A program made the position numbers and the translations under genes. Of a stretch of DNA of 64,000 bases, positions 43,041 to 52,252 are shown in pieces. This DNA is from an uncultured Fibrobacter sp. (lineage in GTDB: Bacteria; Fibrobacterota; Fibrobacteria; Fibrobacterales; Fibrobacteraceae): NCBI RefSeq assembly GCF_900316465.1, contig NZ_ONDD01000009.1:46047-110046 (forward strand), read 5' to 3'. The notes beneath the pieces were generated by a model. That model ran no database searches. It was not told the origin of the DNA and saw nothing but the letters and a program-made list of their open reading frames with translations. Position 1 is the first letter of the stretch. Every line of letters starts with the position of its first letter.

Positions 43041-43115
43041 GGTGGGTGACCGGACTCGAACCGACAACATCCAGAATCACAATCTGGGACTCTAACCAAT
43101 TGAGCTACACCCACC
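43041..43115 (-). tRNA. tRNA-His (GTG anticodon)
   Basis: 75 nt on the minus strand. Acceptor GTGGGTG / CACCCAC with the extra 5' G typical of tRNA-His opposite C73; D arm GCTC...GAGT; anticodon arm CCAGA-TTGTGAT-TCTGG with anticodon GTG; T arm GTCGGTTCGAGTCCGGT. No CCA is encoded. Confidence 0.95.
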
Positions 43116-43128
43116 ATGATTGTGAGCC

Positions 43129-43136
43129 CAAATATA
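43129..43136 (-). promoter_or_regulatory. -10 element of tRNA-His
   Basis: TATATTTG on the minus strand ending 13 bases before the tRNA 5' end. A housekeeping use of the same -10 element as in the module promoters. It overlaps the T tract of the upstream terminator. Confidence 0.5.
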
Positions 43137-43166
43137 AAAAAGCCACCCCGATTTTCAAGGGTGGCC
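43134..43166 (-). terminator. Terminator of the small Cys/His protein gene
   Basis: GCCACCC pairs with GGGTGGC around an 8-10 base loop (43142-43165), followed on the minus strand by six Ts. Confidence 0.75.
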
Positions 43167-43194
43167 CTGCAATTTTTTTGTAAAATGCGCCTTT

Positions 43195-43560
43195 TTAGTC
43201 GTTTTTCAGCTTCGAAATGATGCGCAGGTAGTTTGCGCGCTTGAAATCGTTGCGGTGTTCTTCGCAGAAACGGGGGTAAATGTACTGCTTCGGGAACACG
43301 CGGATGGTGAACAGCTCGTTGCAGCCTTCGAGGCAGCACTTGAAGGTGAGGTCCATGGATTCCGTGTAGTTGTGGCGGAAGATGATGTTCTTGGACTCGA
43401 TGTTGTCCACGTCCTTCTTCTGCTTCTGGCGCTGCTTGATGTCGCGGTGCAATTCGCAGTACTTGGCGATCGGGTGGCCCCAGAATTCGCGGCCGCAGCC
43501 GGGTTCCTGACAGACTTTCAGCTTGATACGCTTTTTCTTTTTGTACTTGGGTAATTGCAT
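43195..43560 (-). CDS. Small Cys/His protein of unknown function
   Basis: A 121-residue basic protein (start MQLPKYKKKKRIKLK) with GAGG 7 bases upstream; a longer frame upstream lacks support. Two similar metal-site patterns are visible: C-x4-C-x12-C-x2-H (CQEPGCGREF...YCELH) and C-x4-C-x15-C-x2-H (CLEGCNELF...FCEEH). They probably bind zinc. The strongly basic start suggests nucleic-acid contact, but I do not recognise the family. Own terminator; the tRNA-His lies downstream on the same strand with its own promoter. Confidence 0.7.
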   Translation of the reverse strand: MQLPKYKKKKRIKLKVCQEPGCGREFWGHPIAKYCELHRDIKQRQKQKKDVDNIESKNIIFRHNYTESMDLTFKCCLEGCNELFTIRVFPKQYIYPRFCEEHRNDFKRANYLRIISKLKND

Positions 43561-43686
43561 AAAAAACCTCGGTTTAAGGGTAAATATAGTAAAGTTTGCC
43601 GTCTTTTTCATTTTTGGGGGTAAAATCAGACAGTTTTGCCGATTTTGGCGTGTATATAAGAGGACCTCTTAAAATCGGAGACTGCT

Positions 43687-44598
43687 ATGAACCGTTGGAT
43701 TTACATGTGGGTGCTGCTTTGCGCCATACTTTGGAGTGCACTCCTTTGCGTTTTTGGGGGCGCTTTGCTGTCGGGTTGCTCTTACGACAGTGGCTGGGGC
43801 GCAGAGCCCGAGCCACTGAGGGTTACATTCTTGGATGTGGGGCAGGGACTTGCCGTGTTGCTGGAACACGACGGGCATTTTGCGCTGTACGACACCGGGC
43901 CCGACTCGGCGGGTCTGGTGGACACGCTTGCCGGTCGTGGTGTCAAGGCCCTTGACTGGGTGCTGGTGAGCCACTTTCACCGGGACCACGGCGGTGGGTT
44001 TATGGAAATGGGGGCTGCAATCGAGTCGGGGCGGCTCAAGGTAGGGCGCCTTTTGGTGGGGCTGGACACCGCGGTGGGCTTTGTGAGCGATAGCGTCTTT
44101 AAGGTGGCGCGGCGGTACAAGATTCCGGTCGATACGCTGGAACGCGGCGACACGGTGTACTTCGCCGAGGGCCTAAGGCTTGAATGCTTGTGGCCGGTCA
44201 GTTACGGGCGCTTTGGCGAAAATCGGGCGAGTGTGGTCCTCATGGGCTCTATGGTTGGTCCGCAGGCGGGGCGTGAAAGCGCAATCCTGCTAACAGGCGA
44301 TTTAGATACCGTGGGCGAAAACCGCCTAATGGAACTCTCGCGCGACTTGTCGGCAGACTTGCTCCAAGTCGGGCACCATGGTTCTGCGGGCAGTAGCGGG
44401 CTTCAGTTTCTGGCGCAGGTGGCCCCCAAGTATGCGGCCATCGGGGTCGGTAAAAATAACCGCTACGGCCACCCCAAAGACGAGGTGGTAAACAAGCTCT
44501 ACATTGTCACGGGCGATTCGTCGGCGGTGTACCGTACCGACTTGCACGGGAGTTTCAGCTTTGAAATGTGGCCTGGTGTCGGGCTTGTCGTTCCCTGA
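43687..44598 (+). CDS. ComEC/Rec2-like metallo-beta-lactamase-fold hydrolase (lipoprotein)
   Basis: A 303-residue protein with the metallo-beta-lactamase fold, related to the C-terminal domain of ComEC. Lipobox LLSGC, Cys 31, so it should sit in the envelope. Motifs: FLDVGQGLAVLL, YDTGP, metal site HFHRDH (96-101), a later LLTGD and QVGHHGSAGSSG (about residue 230), then NRYGHP. The substrate cannot be read from the sequence; the ComEC domain may degrade the incoming DNA strand. Unlike ComEC there are no membrane helices. Convergent with the thioesterase gene, 2 bases apart. Confidence 0.82.
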   Translation: MNRWIYMWVLLCAILWSALLCVFGGALLSGCSYDSGWGAEPEPLRVTFLDVGQGLAVLLEHDGHFALYDTGPDSAGLVDTLAGRGVKALDWVLVSHFHRDHGGGFMEMGAAIESGRLKVGRLLVGLDTAVGFVSDSVFKVARRYKIPVDTLERGDTVYFAEGLRLECLWPVSYGRFGENRASVVLMGSMVGPQAGRESAILLTGDLDTVGENRLMELSRDLSADLLQVGHHGSAGSSGLQFLAQVAPKYAAIGVGKNNRYGHPKDEVVNKLYIVTGDSSAVYRTDLHGSFSFEMWPGVGLVVP

Positions 44599-44600
44599 AG

Positions 44601-45362
44601 TTATTCCCGGAAACCCACGCGGGCCTGGAAATGGCAGCGGTTCGTGGTCGGGCTCTTTTCCATGTCGGCGTTCATGCCGAAGAATACGGCGTGATGGTTT
44701 GTATCCTTAAAGCGGATGATGTTCACGTTTGCGCCGAGCGGCACTTGGTTCACAAAGTTCAGCTGCAGCGAGCGGATGCCGCGTTCCTTGATTTCTTCTT
44801 TGCTCAGGCAATCGAGAATCCATTCCACATAGCGGCAGTGGTTCACATGGTGGTTCAAATCAAGGTCGCTGTTACGGGCACGTTCCGTATAAACTAATTG
44901 AGGCTCTTCGCCCATGGGCAAAACCGAGAGCATCTCGGGCATGGCGCTCTTTTCGAGCTGAATGGGGAAGGGGTACGGGCTGTTTGACGGCGGCTCTGCA
45001 AAGCCGGTCTTCAAGTTCACCAAAATCCAAGAAGACGTGCCTTCGGCCAAAGCGTGGCCCTGGCTATCGACGACGGCGTAGTCCTTCAAGACGACCTTGT
45101 CTTTGTAGATTTCCTTGATCCAGGTAGAAACGTGAAGCTCTTCGCCCATGACCGGCGTGTGATTGATGCGGACCTTCATGCGCGTGATGGCCGAGGTGTA
45201 GCCGGCCTTGATCATGCGCCACAGGCCAAATCCACCCCGCTCGGCGTCAGCGATGGCGGCTTCTTCCATAAACTGGAAAAGGCGCGAAAGCTTGAGTCTG
45301 CCGTATTCGTCGCAGTCCGAAAAACGTACGGTGAATTTGAGTTCTGTGATTTCGCTCATCAT
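44601..45362 (-). CDS. Acyl-ACP thioesterase
   Basis: A 253-residue two-hotdog thioesterase of the FatA/FatB-like bacterial family, releasing fatty acids from acyl carrier protein in the cytoplasm. N-terminal hotdog (about 5-135) with FRFSDCDEYGRL-type motif; C-terminal hotdog with DLDLNHHVNHCRYVEWIL (about 168-186), which carries the catalytic Asp, Asn and His of the family (usually DxNxHVNN). Typical length. Two adjacent ATGs (45362, 45359) give almost the same protein. Divergent from aroA over a 44-bp gap. Confidence 0.85.
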   Translation of the reverse strand: MMSEITELKFTVRFSDCDEYGRLKLSRLFQFMEEAAIADAERGGFGLWRMIKAGYTSAITRMKVRINHTPVMGEELHVSTWIKEIYKDKVVLKDYAVVDSQGHALAEGTSSWILVNLKTGFAEPPSNSPYPFPIQLEKSAMPEMLSVLPMGEEPQLVYTERARNSDLDLNHHVNHCRYVEWILDCLSKEEIKERGIRSLQLNFVNQVPLGANVNIIRFKDTNHHAVFFGMNADMEKSPTTNRCHFQARVGFRE

Positions 45363-45406
45363 TTAACGCTCCATAATGTCTATCAGCTTATTTAATTTAT
45401 AAATTT

Positions 45407-46744
45407 ATGACCATGGATACACCCTTTATTCGTCCCAGTCATATTCAGATTCCTGCTTTGAAGTCTTATAACGGCGAACTTCGCGTGCCGGGTTCCAAAA
45501 GTATTACCAATCGTGTGCTTTTGATTTCTGCCTTGGCCGAAGGAACCACTCGTTTGCACAACTTGTTGAAAAGCGACGATACCCGCTATATGGGCGAGGC
45601 TTTAAAGGCGCTTGGCGTCAAGGCCGACATGAACGACGACTTTACCGAAGCTGTTATCGAAGGCTCTGCTGGCCCGATCGATGCTCCGTCGGTCCTGATG
45701 GAAAACGACAACTACGTGGCAGGTCTTTATCTGGGTAATGCGGGCACGGCCATGCGCTCCCTGTGTGCGGCCTTGGCTCTTGGTCGCGGCGTGTTTCACC
45801 TGAGCGGTGAAGAACGCATGAAGGAACGCCCGATTCGCGACTTGGTCGATGCTCTTAGATCGCTTGGCGCCGACATCGACTACATGGAAACTGAGGGTTT
45901 CCCGCCGGTATGCATTAACGCTCGCGGTTTGAAGGGCGGCTCGGTGTCTGTTCGCGGAAACATTTCGAGCCAGTACCTCACGGCGCTTTTGATTTGTGCC
46001 CCGTATGCAGAATCTCCGCTCCATATTCACGTGGAAGGCGATTTGATTTCTGCTCCGTACATTTTGCTGACGCTTGATGTCATGAAACAGTTCGGTATCG
46101 AAGTCAAGCATGCCGATCTCAAGGAATTTTATGTGCCCAAGGGCGTGTACAAGACTCCGGGCGACTACATGGTCGAAGGCGACGCCAGCTCGGCCAGCTA
46201 TCCGCTAGCCGCCGCTGCCATTGCAGGCGGCAAGGTGCGCGTGCTCGGCGTAGGTAGCGATTGCCGCCAGGGCGATATCGCCTTTGTCGACGTGCTCAAG
46301 AAAATGGGTGCAAACATTACCATGGGTCCCGATTGGACCGAATGCACGGGCGTGGGCGGCAAGCTCAAGAGCCTGGGCGAATTCAACGCGGTCGAGATTC
46401 CCGATGCGGCAATGACGGTTGCGGTGCTCGCTTTGTTTGCCGACGCCCCCATGACCATTACGGGCATTGCCAGCTGGCGTGTCAAGGAAACCGACCGTAT
46501 TGCGGCCATGGCGGCTGAACTCCGCAAGGTGGGCGCCGAGGTCCGCGAAACGACCGATTCCATTACGATTACGCCGCCGGAACACTTGCAGCCTGCAACC
46601 ATCGAAACCTACAACGACCACCGCATGGCCATGTGCTTCAGCTTGGTCGCTTTGGGTGGCGTGCCGATCAAGATTATGGATCCGGCTTGCATTAATAAGA
46701 CGTATCCGCGTTACTTTGATGATTTCTTGAGAATTGCCCAGTAG
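45407..46744 (+). CDS. aroA: 3-phosphoshikimate 1-carboxyvinyltransferase (EPSP synthase)
   Basis: A 445-residue enzyme that joins phosphoenolpyruvate to shikimate 3-phosphate, the sixth step of the shikimate pathway. Motifs: VPGSKSITNRVLLI (about 28-40), GNAGTAMRSL (about 108-117), RMKERPIRDLVDAL, and near the end RVKETDRIAAMA and YNDHRMAMCFSL, which together form the active site between the two domains. Length normal. The ATG at 45407 has a second ATG at 45413; TTTATAAATTT lies close upstream. Confidence 0.96.
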   Translation: MTMDTPFIRPSHIQIPALKSYNGELRVPGSKSITNRVLLISALAEGTTRLHNLLKSDDTRYMGEALKALGVKADMNDDFTEAVIEGSAGPIDAPSVLMENDNYVAGLYLGNAGTAMRSLCAALALGRGVFHLSGEERMKERPIRDLVDALRSLGADIDYMETEGFPPVCINARGLKGGSVSVRGNISSQYLTALLICAPYAESPLHIHVEGDLISAPYILLTLDVMKQFGIEVKHADLKEFYVPKGVYKTPGDYMVEGDASSASYPLAAAAIAGGKVRVLGVGSDCRQGDIAFVDVLKKMGANITMGPDWTECTGVGGKLKSLGEFNAVEIPDAAMTVAVLALFADAPMTITGIASWRVKETDRIAAMAAELRKVGAEVRETTDSITITPPEHLQPATIETYNDHRMAMCFSLVALGGVPIKIMDPACINKTYPRYFDDFLRIAQ

Positions 46745-46769
46745 TCAATTTGTATTTTAGAGTAGAAAC

Positions 46770-48341
46770 ATGTTCAAGCGTATTTGTAGCATAGCCTTGT
46801 TTGTGAGCCTCGCCTTGGGCGGGGTGTCCGCACATGCTGTGCCGGAACTGAGGGCCATGCCGACACCCCCCGATACGCTTGTGCTATGGGTGATGGACCA
46901 GGATATTAACGCCGGGTCTGCGCTCCAGAAACTCATGAAAAAGTACACGCGGCATAGTGGAACTCCGGTCAAGATCCGATTCGTGGACTGGGGTGCCGCC
47001 TTCGCCGAACTCAACAAGACTTTGGTAAACGAAGCCGGCCCGGGTACCGATTTCCCGGATGTATTGCAGTTGGGTTCGACCTGGGTACCTTACTTTGCCA
47101 AGGCGGGCATGATAAGCCCTGTCACTGAATTGTTAGACGCTGTTGATACAAGTCGCTTTTTCCCGGAGGCCATGAAGTCTGGCCATATCGGTCGCGACTC
47201 GCTGGTTTACTCGATTCCTTGGTTCCTCGATGTTCGTGGATTCTTTGCGAACGAACGCATTTGGTTGGAACTGGGATTGCATGATACCGAAATTGAAACG
47301 TACCCGAAGTTCTATGGTGTACTTCGTGCCATTTCAGAAGCCAAGGTGACCAATCGACAAGAAGTCGAGGTGGTTCCGTTTGAATTCGGCGTGAAGGACG
47401 ACTGGACTGGCTACCAGCAGATGTCTCCGTTCCTCTGGAATTTCGGTGGCGACTTTGTGGCCGAGGTCGACAGCGGTTACCGCAGTGCCTTGGCCGATTC
47501 CCTGACGCTGGTGGGGCTTTGCCACTATTTGAAGTTGTTGCGTGACCACGATGTTTCGCCGTACAACCTCAAGGAAAATTCGGCCCAGAGCGCAGACCGC
47601 TTTGTGCGTGCCGAACAGTTGATGATTTTTGGTACCTCCGAACTGATTCGTAAAATTGAATTCGATACGGAACTGGGCGGCCTGATGGATAGCCCGCTTG
47701 CTAAAGACGGCCTGATTACGTTGACTGGTCCCAAGGGCCCGTATGGAAACTTCTCGTTTGTGGGCGGAAGCCACTTGACGCTCCCGAAGAACAGCAATCC
47801 CATCAAACAGGTAAAGGCTCGTGACTTGTTCTTGTTCATGCTCCGTGCCGACAATATCGATTTCTATTCTAGACAGTGTGGCTTTATTCCGCCCGACAAG
47901 AGCTTGATTCGAATCTGGATGCAGGATAGCCGCTACAATCATTTGATTGATGGCCTTGAAAATCATGGCCGTAGCAGCCAGAACATTCCGGAATGGAGTG
48001 AAATCGAAATGATGGTGAACAGCATGGTGTCTGCCATTGCCGTGACCCTGCTCAAGCACGATTCTTCCGTGAACGACGAAATTGCACGCCTCGTGTTCGA
48101 TACGCACCAGAAGATTAATCGCGTCTTGGGATACAACGATGGCGAAAAGGCTTCTGTGGTAAGACAACGCGTTCTTACGGCTCTGCAAACTCCGGTCGAA
48201 GAAACCAAGTACGAAAAGGGTTTTGGCTCGGTGAGCAAACAGTCTAAATTTAGCTTGCGACTTATTGTGGTGATATCTTTGGGAGCTGTTGCGGTCGTGC
48301 TGTTATTGGTGTTCTCTATCCGTCGTTTCCGCAAGCGCTAA
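46770..48341 (+). CDS. Sugar-type ABC solute-binding protein with a C-terminal membrane anchor
   Basis: A 523-residue extracytoplasmic solute-binding protein of family 1 (sugar type). N-terminal signal peptide (MFKRICSIALFVSLALGGVSAHA), then LWVMDQD, FPDVLQLGSTWVPYFAKAG, and GGDFV; the pattern fits maltose- or disaccharide-binding proteins. Unusually, it ends in a single transmembrane helix (about 495-516) with a basic tail RRFRKR, so it would be held in the inner membrane. No permease or ATPase gene is near. It is 4 bases from the PBP4-type gene, so the two are probably one operon. Ligand unknown. Confidence 0.78.
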   Translation: MFKRICSIALFVSLALGGVSAHAVPELRAMPTPPDTLVLWVMDQDINAGSALQKLMKKYTRHSGTPVKIRFVDWGAAFAELNKTLVNEAGPGTDFPDVLQLGSTWVPYFAKAGMISPVTELLDAVDTSRFFPEAMKSGHIGRDSLVYSIPWFLDVRGFFANERIWLELGLHDTEIETYPKFYGVLRAISEAKVTNRQEVEVVPFEFGVKDDWTGYQQMSPFLWNFGGDFVAEVDSGYRSALADSLTLVGLCHYLKLLRDHDVSPYNLKENSAQSADRFVRAEQLMIFGTSELIRKIEFDTELGGLMDSPLAKDGLITLTGPKGPYGNFSFVGGSHLTLPKNSNPIKQVKARDLFLFMLRADNIDFYSRQCGFIPPDKSLIRIWMQDSRYNHLIDGLENHGRSSQNIPEWSEIEMMVNSMVSAIAVTLLKHDSSVNDEIARLVFDTHQKINRVLGYNDGEKASVVRQRVLTALQTPVEETKYEKGFGSVSKQSKFSLRLIVVISLGAVAVVLLLVFSIRRFRKR

Positions 48342-48345
48342 AATT

Positions 48346-50481
48346 ATGCGAAATATTTTTGCTTTAATTGGATTATTTGCAACTGTCGCTCTTGCCAATT
48401 TTCAATTGGATTCATTCCAGGTCTACGTAGATTCTGTGGTGCCTGGCTCCCGCTACGGACTTTCGATTCGCTCGGTAAAAACCGGCAACGAAATCGGTAA
48501 CATTCGCGGGGTCGAAAAGTTTACGCCTGCAAGCACGCTCAAGACTTTGACGACTGCTGCTGCGGTGCATTTCTTGCCGCTCGATTATGCGCCCAAGACC
48601 GAAGTCTCTTTGAACGGTAGCGTACGCAAAAAGACTTTTGTCGGATCTATCAATATTCGCGGTGCGGGCGATCCGAATTTTTCGGGCCGCTATTACGCAG
48701 ACCCGTTCCACATGCTGTATGCAATGGCCGATTCCATTCATGCCTTGGGCATAGATTCCGTTTCGGGCAAGATTAACCTGGATTCCAGCTATTACAAGGG
48801 CCCGTGGCGTGCCGAACACTGGCGCAAGAATTTTTATGATGCTTGGTACGGTGCCGAAATTGCTCCGCTCGGGTTTAACGACAACTGCACCATGATTCGC
48901 TTTAAGCCGGGTACAAAAGTGGGCGAGCTGGCCCGTGCCGAAGTGGTGCCCGATGTTGGCTATGTTGTTTTGAAAAATGAAATGGTGACTGTTCCGGGCA
49001 AAAAGCGCAAATGGACTTGGGCGCTCGATTCTGCAAAGCCCGAAATCACGATTGGTGGCGCCATCGGCATTGGCGTGGATTCTAGCCAGCTGGTGCTTCC
49101 GGTGCGTAACCCGATTGCTTACTTTAAGGCGGCCTTCATTCACGCTCTCAAGGAACGCGGAATTACTTTTAAGGAACAGCCCAATGTGCAAGAGGGAATC
49201 CAGATTGCCTCTTATACTTATTCGGCGGCCCCCTTCTTAAGCATTCTCGACGAAATCAATCAGCGCAGCCAAAACTTGCACGCCGAAACGATTTTCCGCA
49301 ATTTGGGCGCCCAAAAGACGGGTGTGGGTAGTGTCGAAAGTGGCCGCGCCATGGAAATGAAATTCCTCGCCGAAATGGGAATTGATTCTACGGATTTTGA
49401 AGTCTGGGATGGTTGCGGACTTTCGCCCAAGAACAAGGTGAAACCTTCTACCGAAACCAAGTTGCTTGCCAAGATGGCCCGTCACCCCAAGGGCAGTTAC
49501 TACATCAACAGCTTTGCGGGCCCGGGAATCGGAACGGGCGGCAAGCGCATGTTGGATTTGCCGTACCCCTGGCTCACTCGATTCAAGACGGGCTTTATCG
49601 GCGAAGTCCACGGCCTAGTAGGCTACATTTATACGCTTGATGGCGATACCCTTGCGGTGGCCATGTACTTGAATGAAACGGGTCGGAATCCGGATGCTCA
49701 ACTCAAAGATGTGCTGGATACTTTGTGGAGCCGCCTCGTGTATCGCGCAAATGACAATTACGCCTCGTTCATGAAGATGAAACAGATGTGGCTCGGTGCG
49801 CAGAATGTGGCCGGCCTTACCGCAAGACTCGAATATTTCTCTCGCATGATGAAGGGAACTCCTTACAAGCTTGGCCCCATGGGCGAAAGCTATCTGGATT
49901 CTATCGAGAACAAGCCGCTGGTGTACATGGATTCAGTCGACTGCGTAACGTATCTGGAACATGCGCTCGCAATGGCCTTGTCGCCGAACGAAAACGAAAT
50001 TTTCAATACGCTCCAAAAGATTCGCTACAAGGGCGGAAAGATTGGATTTACGACCCGCAAGCATTACTTGATTGCTGACTGGGTAGGCGAGGGCAAGTTT
50101 GCGCGCCCCATGCAGATTCCGGGTGATACGGTTGTCAAGCGTACCATGCCCCGACAGGATTTCTTCAAGGCGAAAAAGATCAAGTACGACACTCCCGATG
50201 CTCCGATGGATTTGCGCTACCTGCCTTACAATCGGGCAATGGAATTGGCGTCTAAGTCGTACGAAGGCCCGCTTATGGTAACAGGTGTTGCCTTTGTTGC
50301 CGGCGCGAATAATTTGGATGCAACGCATACGGGCTTTGTCATTTTCCGTAACGGCGAACTTCCGAAGTTGCGTCACGCTGCCTTCAAAAAGCACGTGATT
50401 GAATTGACTTTGAAAGATTACTTGGCGAGCCGCAAAGGCAAGCTCCCGGGAATCACTCTGTTCGAATTCCTGAAACAATAA
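48346..50481 (+). CDS. PBP4-type D,D-carboxypeptidase fused to a DUF1460 amidase-like domain
   Basis: A 711-residue periplasmic protein. ATG at 48346 follows the previous stop by 4 bases; signal peptide MRNIFALIGLFATVALA. Residues ~20-460 are a class C penicillin-binding protein (peptidase S13): SxxK motif STLK (63-66), SQN near 308, KTG near 414. These enzymes remove the terminal D-Ala or cut D-Ala-DAP cross-links of peptidoglycan. From about residue 490 a DUF1460 domain follows (GTPYKLGPMGE, a catalytic-looking Cys in DSVDCVTYLEH near 533, HTGFVIF, LRHA), an NlpC/P60-like amidase of murein. I know of the two domains as separate proteins, so the fusion would make one enzyme with two murein activities. 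Confidence 0.85.
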   Translation: MRNIFALIGLFATVALANFQLDSFQVYVDSVVPGSRYGLSIRSVKTGNEIGNIRGVEKFTPASTLKTLTTAAAVHFLPLDYAPKTEVSLNGSVRKKTFVGSINIRGAGDPNFSGRYYADPFHMLYAMADSIHALGIDSVSGKINLDSSYYKGPWRAEHWRKNFYDAWYGAEIAPLGFNDNCTMIRFKPGTKVGELARAEVVPDVGYVVLKNEMVTVPGKKRKWTWALDSAKPEITIGGAIGIGVDSSQLVLPVRNPIAYFKAAFIHALKERGITFKEQPNVQEGIQIASYTYSAAPFLSILDEINQRSQNLHAETIFRNLGAQKTGVGSVESGRAMEMKFLAEMGIDSTDFEVWDGCGLSPKNKVKPSTETKLLAKMARHPKGSYYINSFAGPGIGTGGKRMLDLPYPWLTRFKTGFIGEVHGLVGYIYTLDGDTLAVAMYLNETGRNPDAQLKDVLDTLWSRLVYRANDNYASFMKMKQMWLGAQNVAGLTARLEYFSRMMKGTPYKLGPMGESYLDSIENKPLVYMDSVDCVTYLEHALAMALSPNENEIFNTLQKIRYKGGKIGFTTRKHYLIADWVGEGKFARPMQIPGDTVVKRTMPRQDFFKAKKIKYDTPDAPMDLRYLPYNRAMELASKSYEGPLMVTGVAFVAGANNLDATHTGFVIFRNGELPKLRHAAFKKHVIELTLKDYLASRKGKLPGITLFEFLKQ

Positions 50482-50502
50482 GTCGAGAGTTCTTTCTTTG
50501 TC

Positions 50503-50530
50503 ATGCCGGGCTTGACCCGGCATCTCCTTT
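50503..50530. terminator. Hairpin between convergent genes
   Basis: ATGCCGGG pairs with CCCGGCAT around CTTGA, then CTCCTTTT. The TCATGCCG...CGGCAT form also occurs at 58586-58608, so it may be a dispersed repeat. Confidence 0.6.
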
Positions 50531-50542
50531 TATAAGTAGCGA

Positions 50543-51001
50543 TTATTCGCCTAAATCAAACGCAAGAATCGCGACGAGTTCGTGCTCGCCGCCTTCATTG
50601 CCTTCTGTATTCTGACCCTTCTCGAACAAAGTCCATGCATCCGGCATCCAGCCGTAGGCGGCCATCGTGAGTTCCTTGCCAATGGCGATTTCGGCGGCTT
50701 CTACCTCTTCCCAGCGTACGGGGCCTGCGGGCGCCTTGTAGTAGCGCAGCATTCCCAGCGCTTCCATGGATTCCGGGTAATTGTCTACCAGCTGGTAAAC
50801 GCAATCCTTGTAGCTTTCGCCCTTCAGGCGAATTACGCGGTAAAGGCGCTTGTGGCCCAGGAATTTGGAAAGGTCACCGTGGTGAACGTCAATCTTGGAT
50901 CCTTGCCCAAAGAACGTCATGAGCTCGCGGAAAATTTCCGAATCCTCTTCCATAAACGGGGAGAGTTTTTTGATCAGGCTATTGACTTCGTTCGCGAGCA
51001 T
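50543..51001 (-). CDS. Conserved hypothetical protein
   Basis: A 152-residue soluble, acidic protein with no signal peptide and no motif I recognise. It contains hydrophobic helices near the start (MLANEVNSLIKKLSPF), then mixed strands, a WEEVEAAEIAIG segment and an acidic end. TATAATTT lies 4 bases before the ATG on its strand and no ribosome site is visible, again suggesting a leaderless message. Convergent with the PBP4 gene and divergent from dxr. Confidence 0.6.
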   Translation of the reverse strand: MLANEVNSLIKKLSPFMEEDSEIFRELMTFFGQGSKIDVHHGDLSKFLGHKRLYRVIRLKGESYKDCVYQLVDNYPESMEALGMLRYYKAPAGPVRWEEVEAAEIAIGKELTMAAYGWMPDAWTLFEKGQNTEGNEGGEHELVAILAFDLGE

Positions 51002-51076
51002 GTTTAAATTATAGATAATTGAACCTTTGCGGTGTCAATTTTTTATCTTTTAGCTGTATAAAAAAGAGGCTTCAAA

Positions 51077-52225
51077 ATGAAAAACGTAGTTCTTCTCGGT
51101 GCGACCGGTTCTATCGGTACTTCTAGCGTCGATGTCATTCACCAGCATTCCGACATTTTCAATCTCTATGCCGTTGCCGCAAACAGCAGTGTGGCGAAGG
51201 TTGCCGAAATCGTGCGCAAGTACAAGGTGGAACGCGTGTGCATGTTCAACGAAGCTGCCGCCAAGGAACTCGAAAAGGAACTCGGCATGAAGGTGCTCGC
51301 CGGCATGGAAGGCCTGTGTGAACTCGCTGCCGACCCGAAGGCTGATATCATCATCAACTCTCTGATGGGTGCTGTGGGCTGCCTCCCGACCATTACCGCT
51401 ATTGAACACGGCAAGCATGTGGCTCTCGCCAACAAGGAAACCATGGTCATGGCTGGCCCGGTGATTTGGGACAAGCTTGCCGAAAACCCGAAGTCCTTCA
51501 TCACGCCGATCGATTCCGAACACAGCGCTATCTTCCAGTGCCTCGAAGGCGGTAAGCGCGAACATGAAGTGGAATTCCTCGAAATCACGGCGTCCGGTGG
51601 CCCGTTCCGCGAATGGCCGATTGAAAAGTTTGAAAACATCACCGTGGCCGATGCCCTGAATCACCCGGTGTGGAGCATGGGCAAGAAGATTACCATCGAC
51701 TCTGCCTCCATGATGAACAAGGGCCTCGAAGTTCTCGAAGCTCACTTCTTGTTCCACATTCCGTACGACCAGATCAAGGTGGTGGTTCACCCGCAGTCCA
51801 TGGTGCATTCGCTGGTGCAGTTCCGCGACGGTTCCCTCATGGCCCAGCTCGGCGCTCCTGACATGCGCATTCCGATTCAGGTGGCGCTCACGTGGCCCGA
51901 CCGTCTCAAGCTCGATACCAAACGTATCGACCTGCCGACGCTCGCAAAACTGACCTTCTTCGAACCGGACTTCAACAAGTTCCGCTGCCTCGCCCTTGCG
52001 TTCGAGGCGGGCCGCCGTGGCGGTATCGTGCCTTCGATGATGAATGCCGCGAACGAAGTCCTCGTTGACGCCTTCCTTAAAGGTAACCTCAAGTTCACCG
52101 ACATCCCGCGCCATGTGGAAACGATTATGGCCGGTGCCCCGAACGTGACCGGTCACCTGACGCTCGACCAGGTGCTCGAAGCCGACGCCGAAGCCCGTCG
52201 CCTGACGCTTGACCTGATTAAGTAA
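51077..52225 (+). CDS. dxr: 1-deoxy-D-xylulose-5-phosphate reductoisomerase
   Basis: A 382-residue enzyme that converts DXP to MEP, the committed step of the non-mevalonate isoprenoid pathway. NADPH-binding loop GATGSIG at residues 8-14, ANKETMVMAG, substrate and metal motif SEHSAIFQCL near 150, ITASGGPFR, and SASMMNKGLEV with the catalytic-loop residues. Normal length. GAGG lies 10 bases upstream. In many bacteria dxr is beside rseP; here rseP is 8.6 kb away with a cellulase set between them. Confidence 0.96.
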   Translation: MKNVVLLGATGSIGTSSVDVIHQHSDIFNLYAVAANSSVAKVAEIVRKYKVERVCMFNEAAAKELEKELGMKVLAGMEGLCELAADPKADIIINSLMGAVGCLPTITAIEHGKHVALANKETMVMAGPVIWDKLAENPKSFITPIDSEHSAIFQCLEGGKREHEVEFLEITASGGPFREWPIEKFENITVADALNHPVWSMGKKITIDSASMMNKGLEVLEAHFLFHIPYDQIKVVVHPQSMVHSLVQFRDGSLMAQLGAPDMRIPIQVALTWPDRLKLDTKRIDLPTLAKLTFFEPDFNKFRCLALAFEAGRRGGIVPSMMNAANEVLVDAFLKGNLKFTDIPRHVETIMAGAPNVTGHLTLDQVLEADAEARRLTLDLIK

Positions 52226-52252
52226 GTTGTAATCTTGTACAACAGAATTTTG

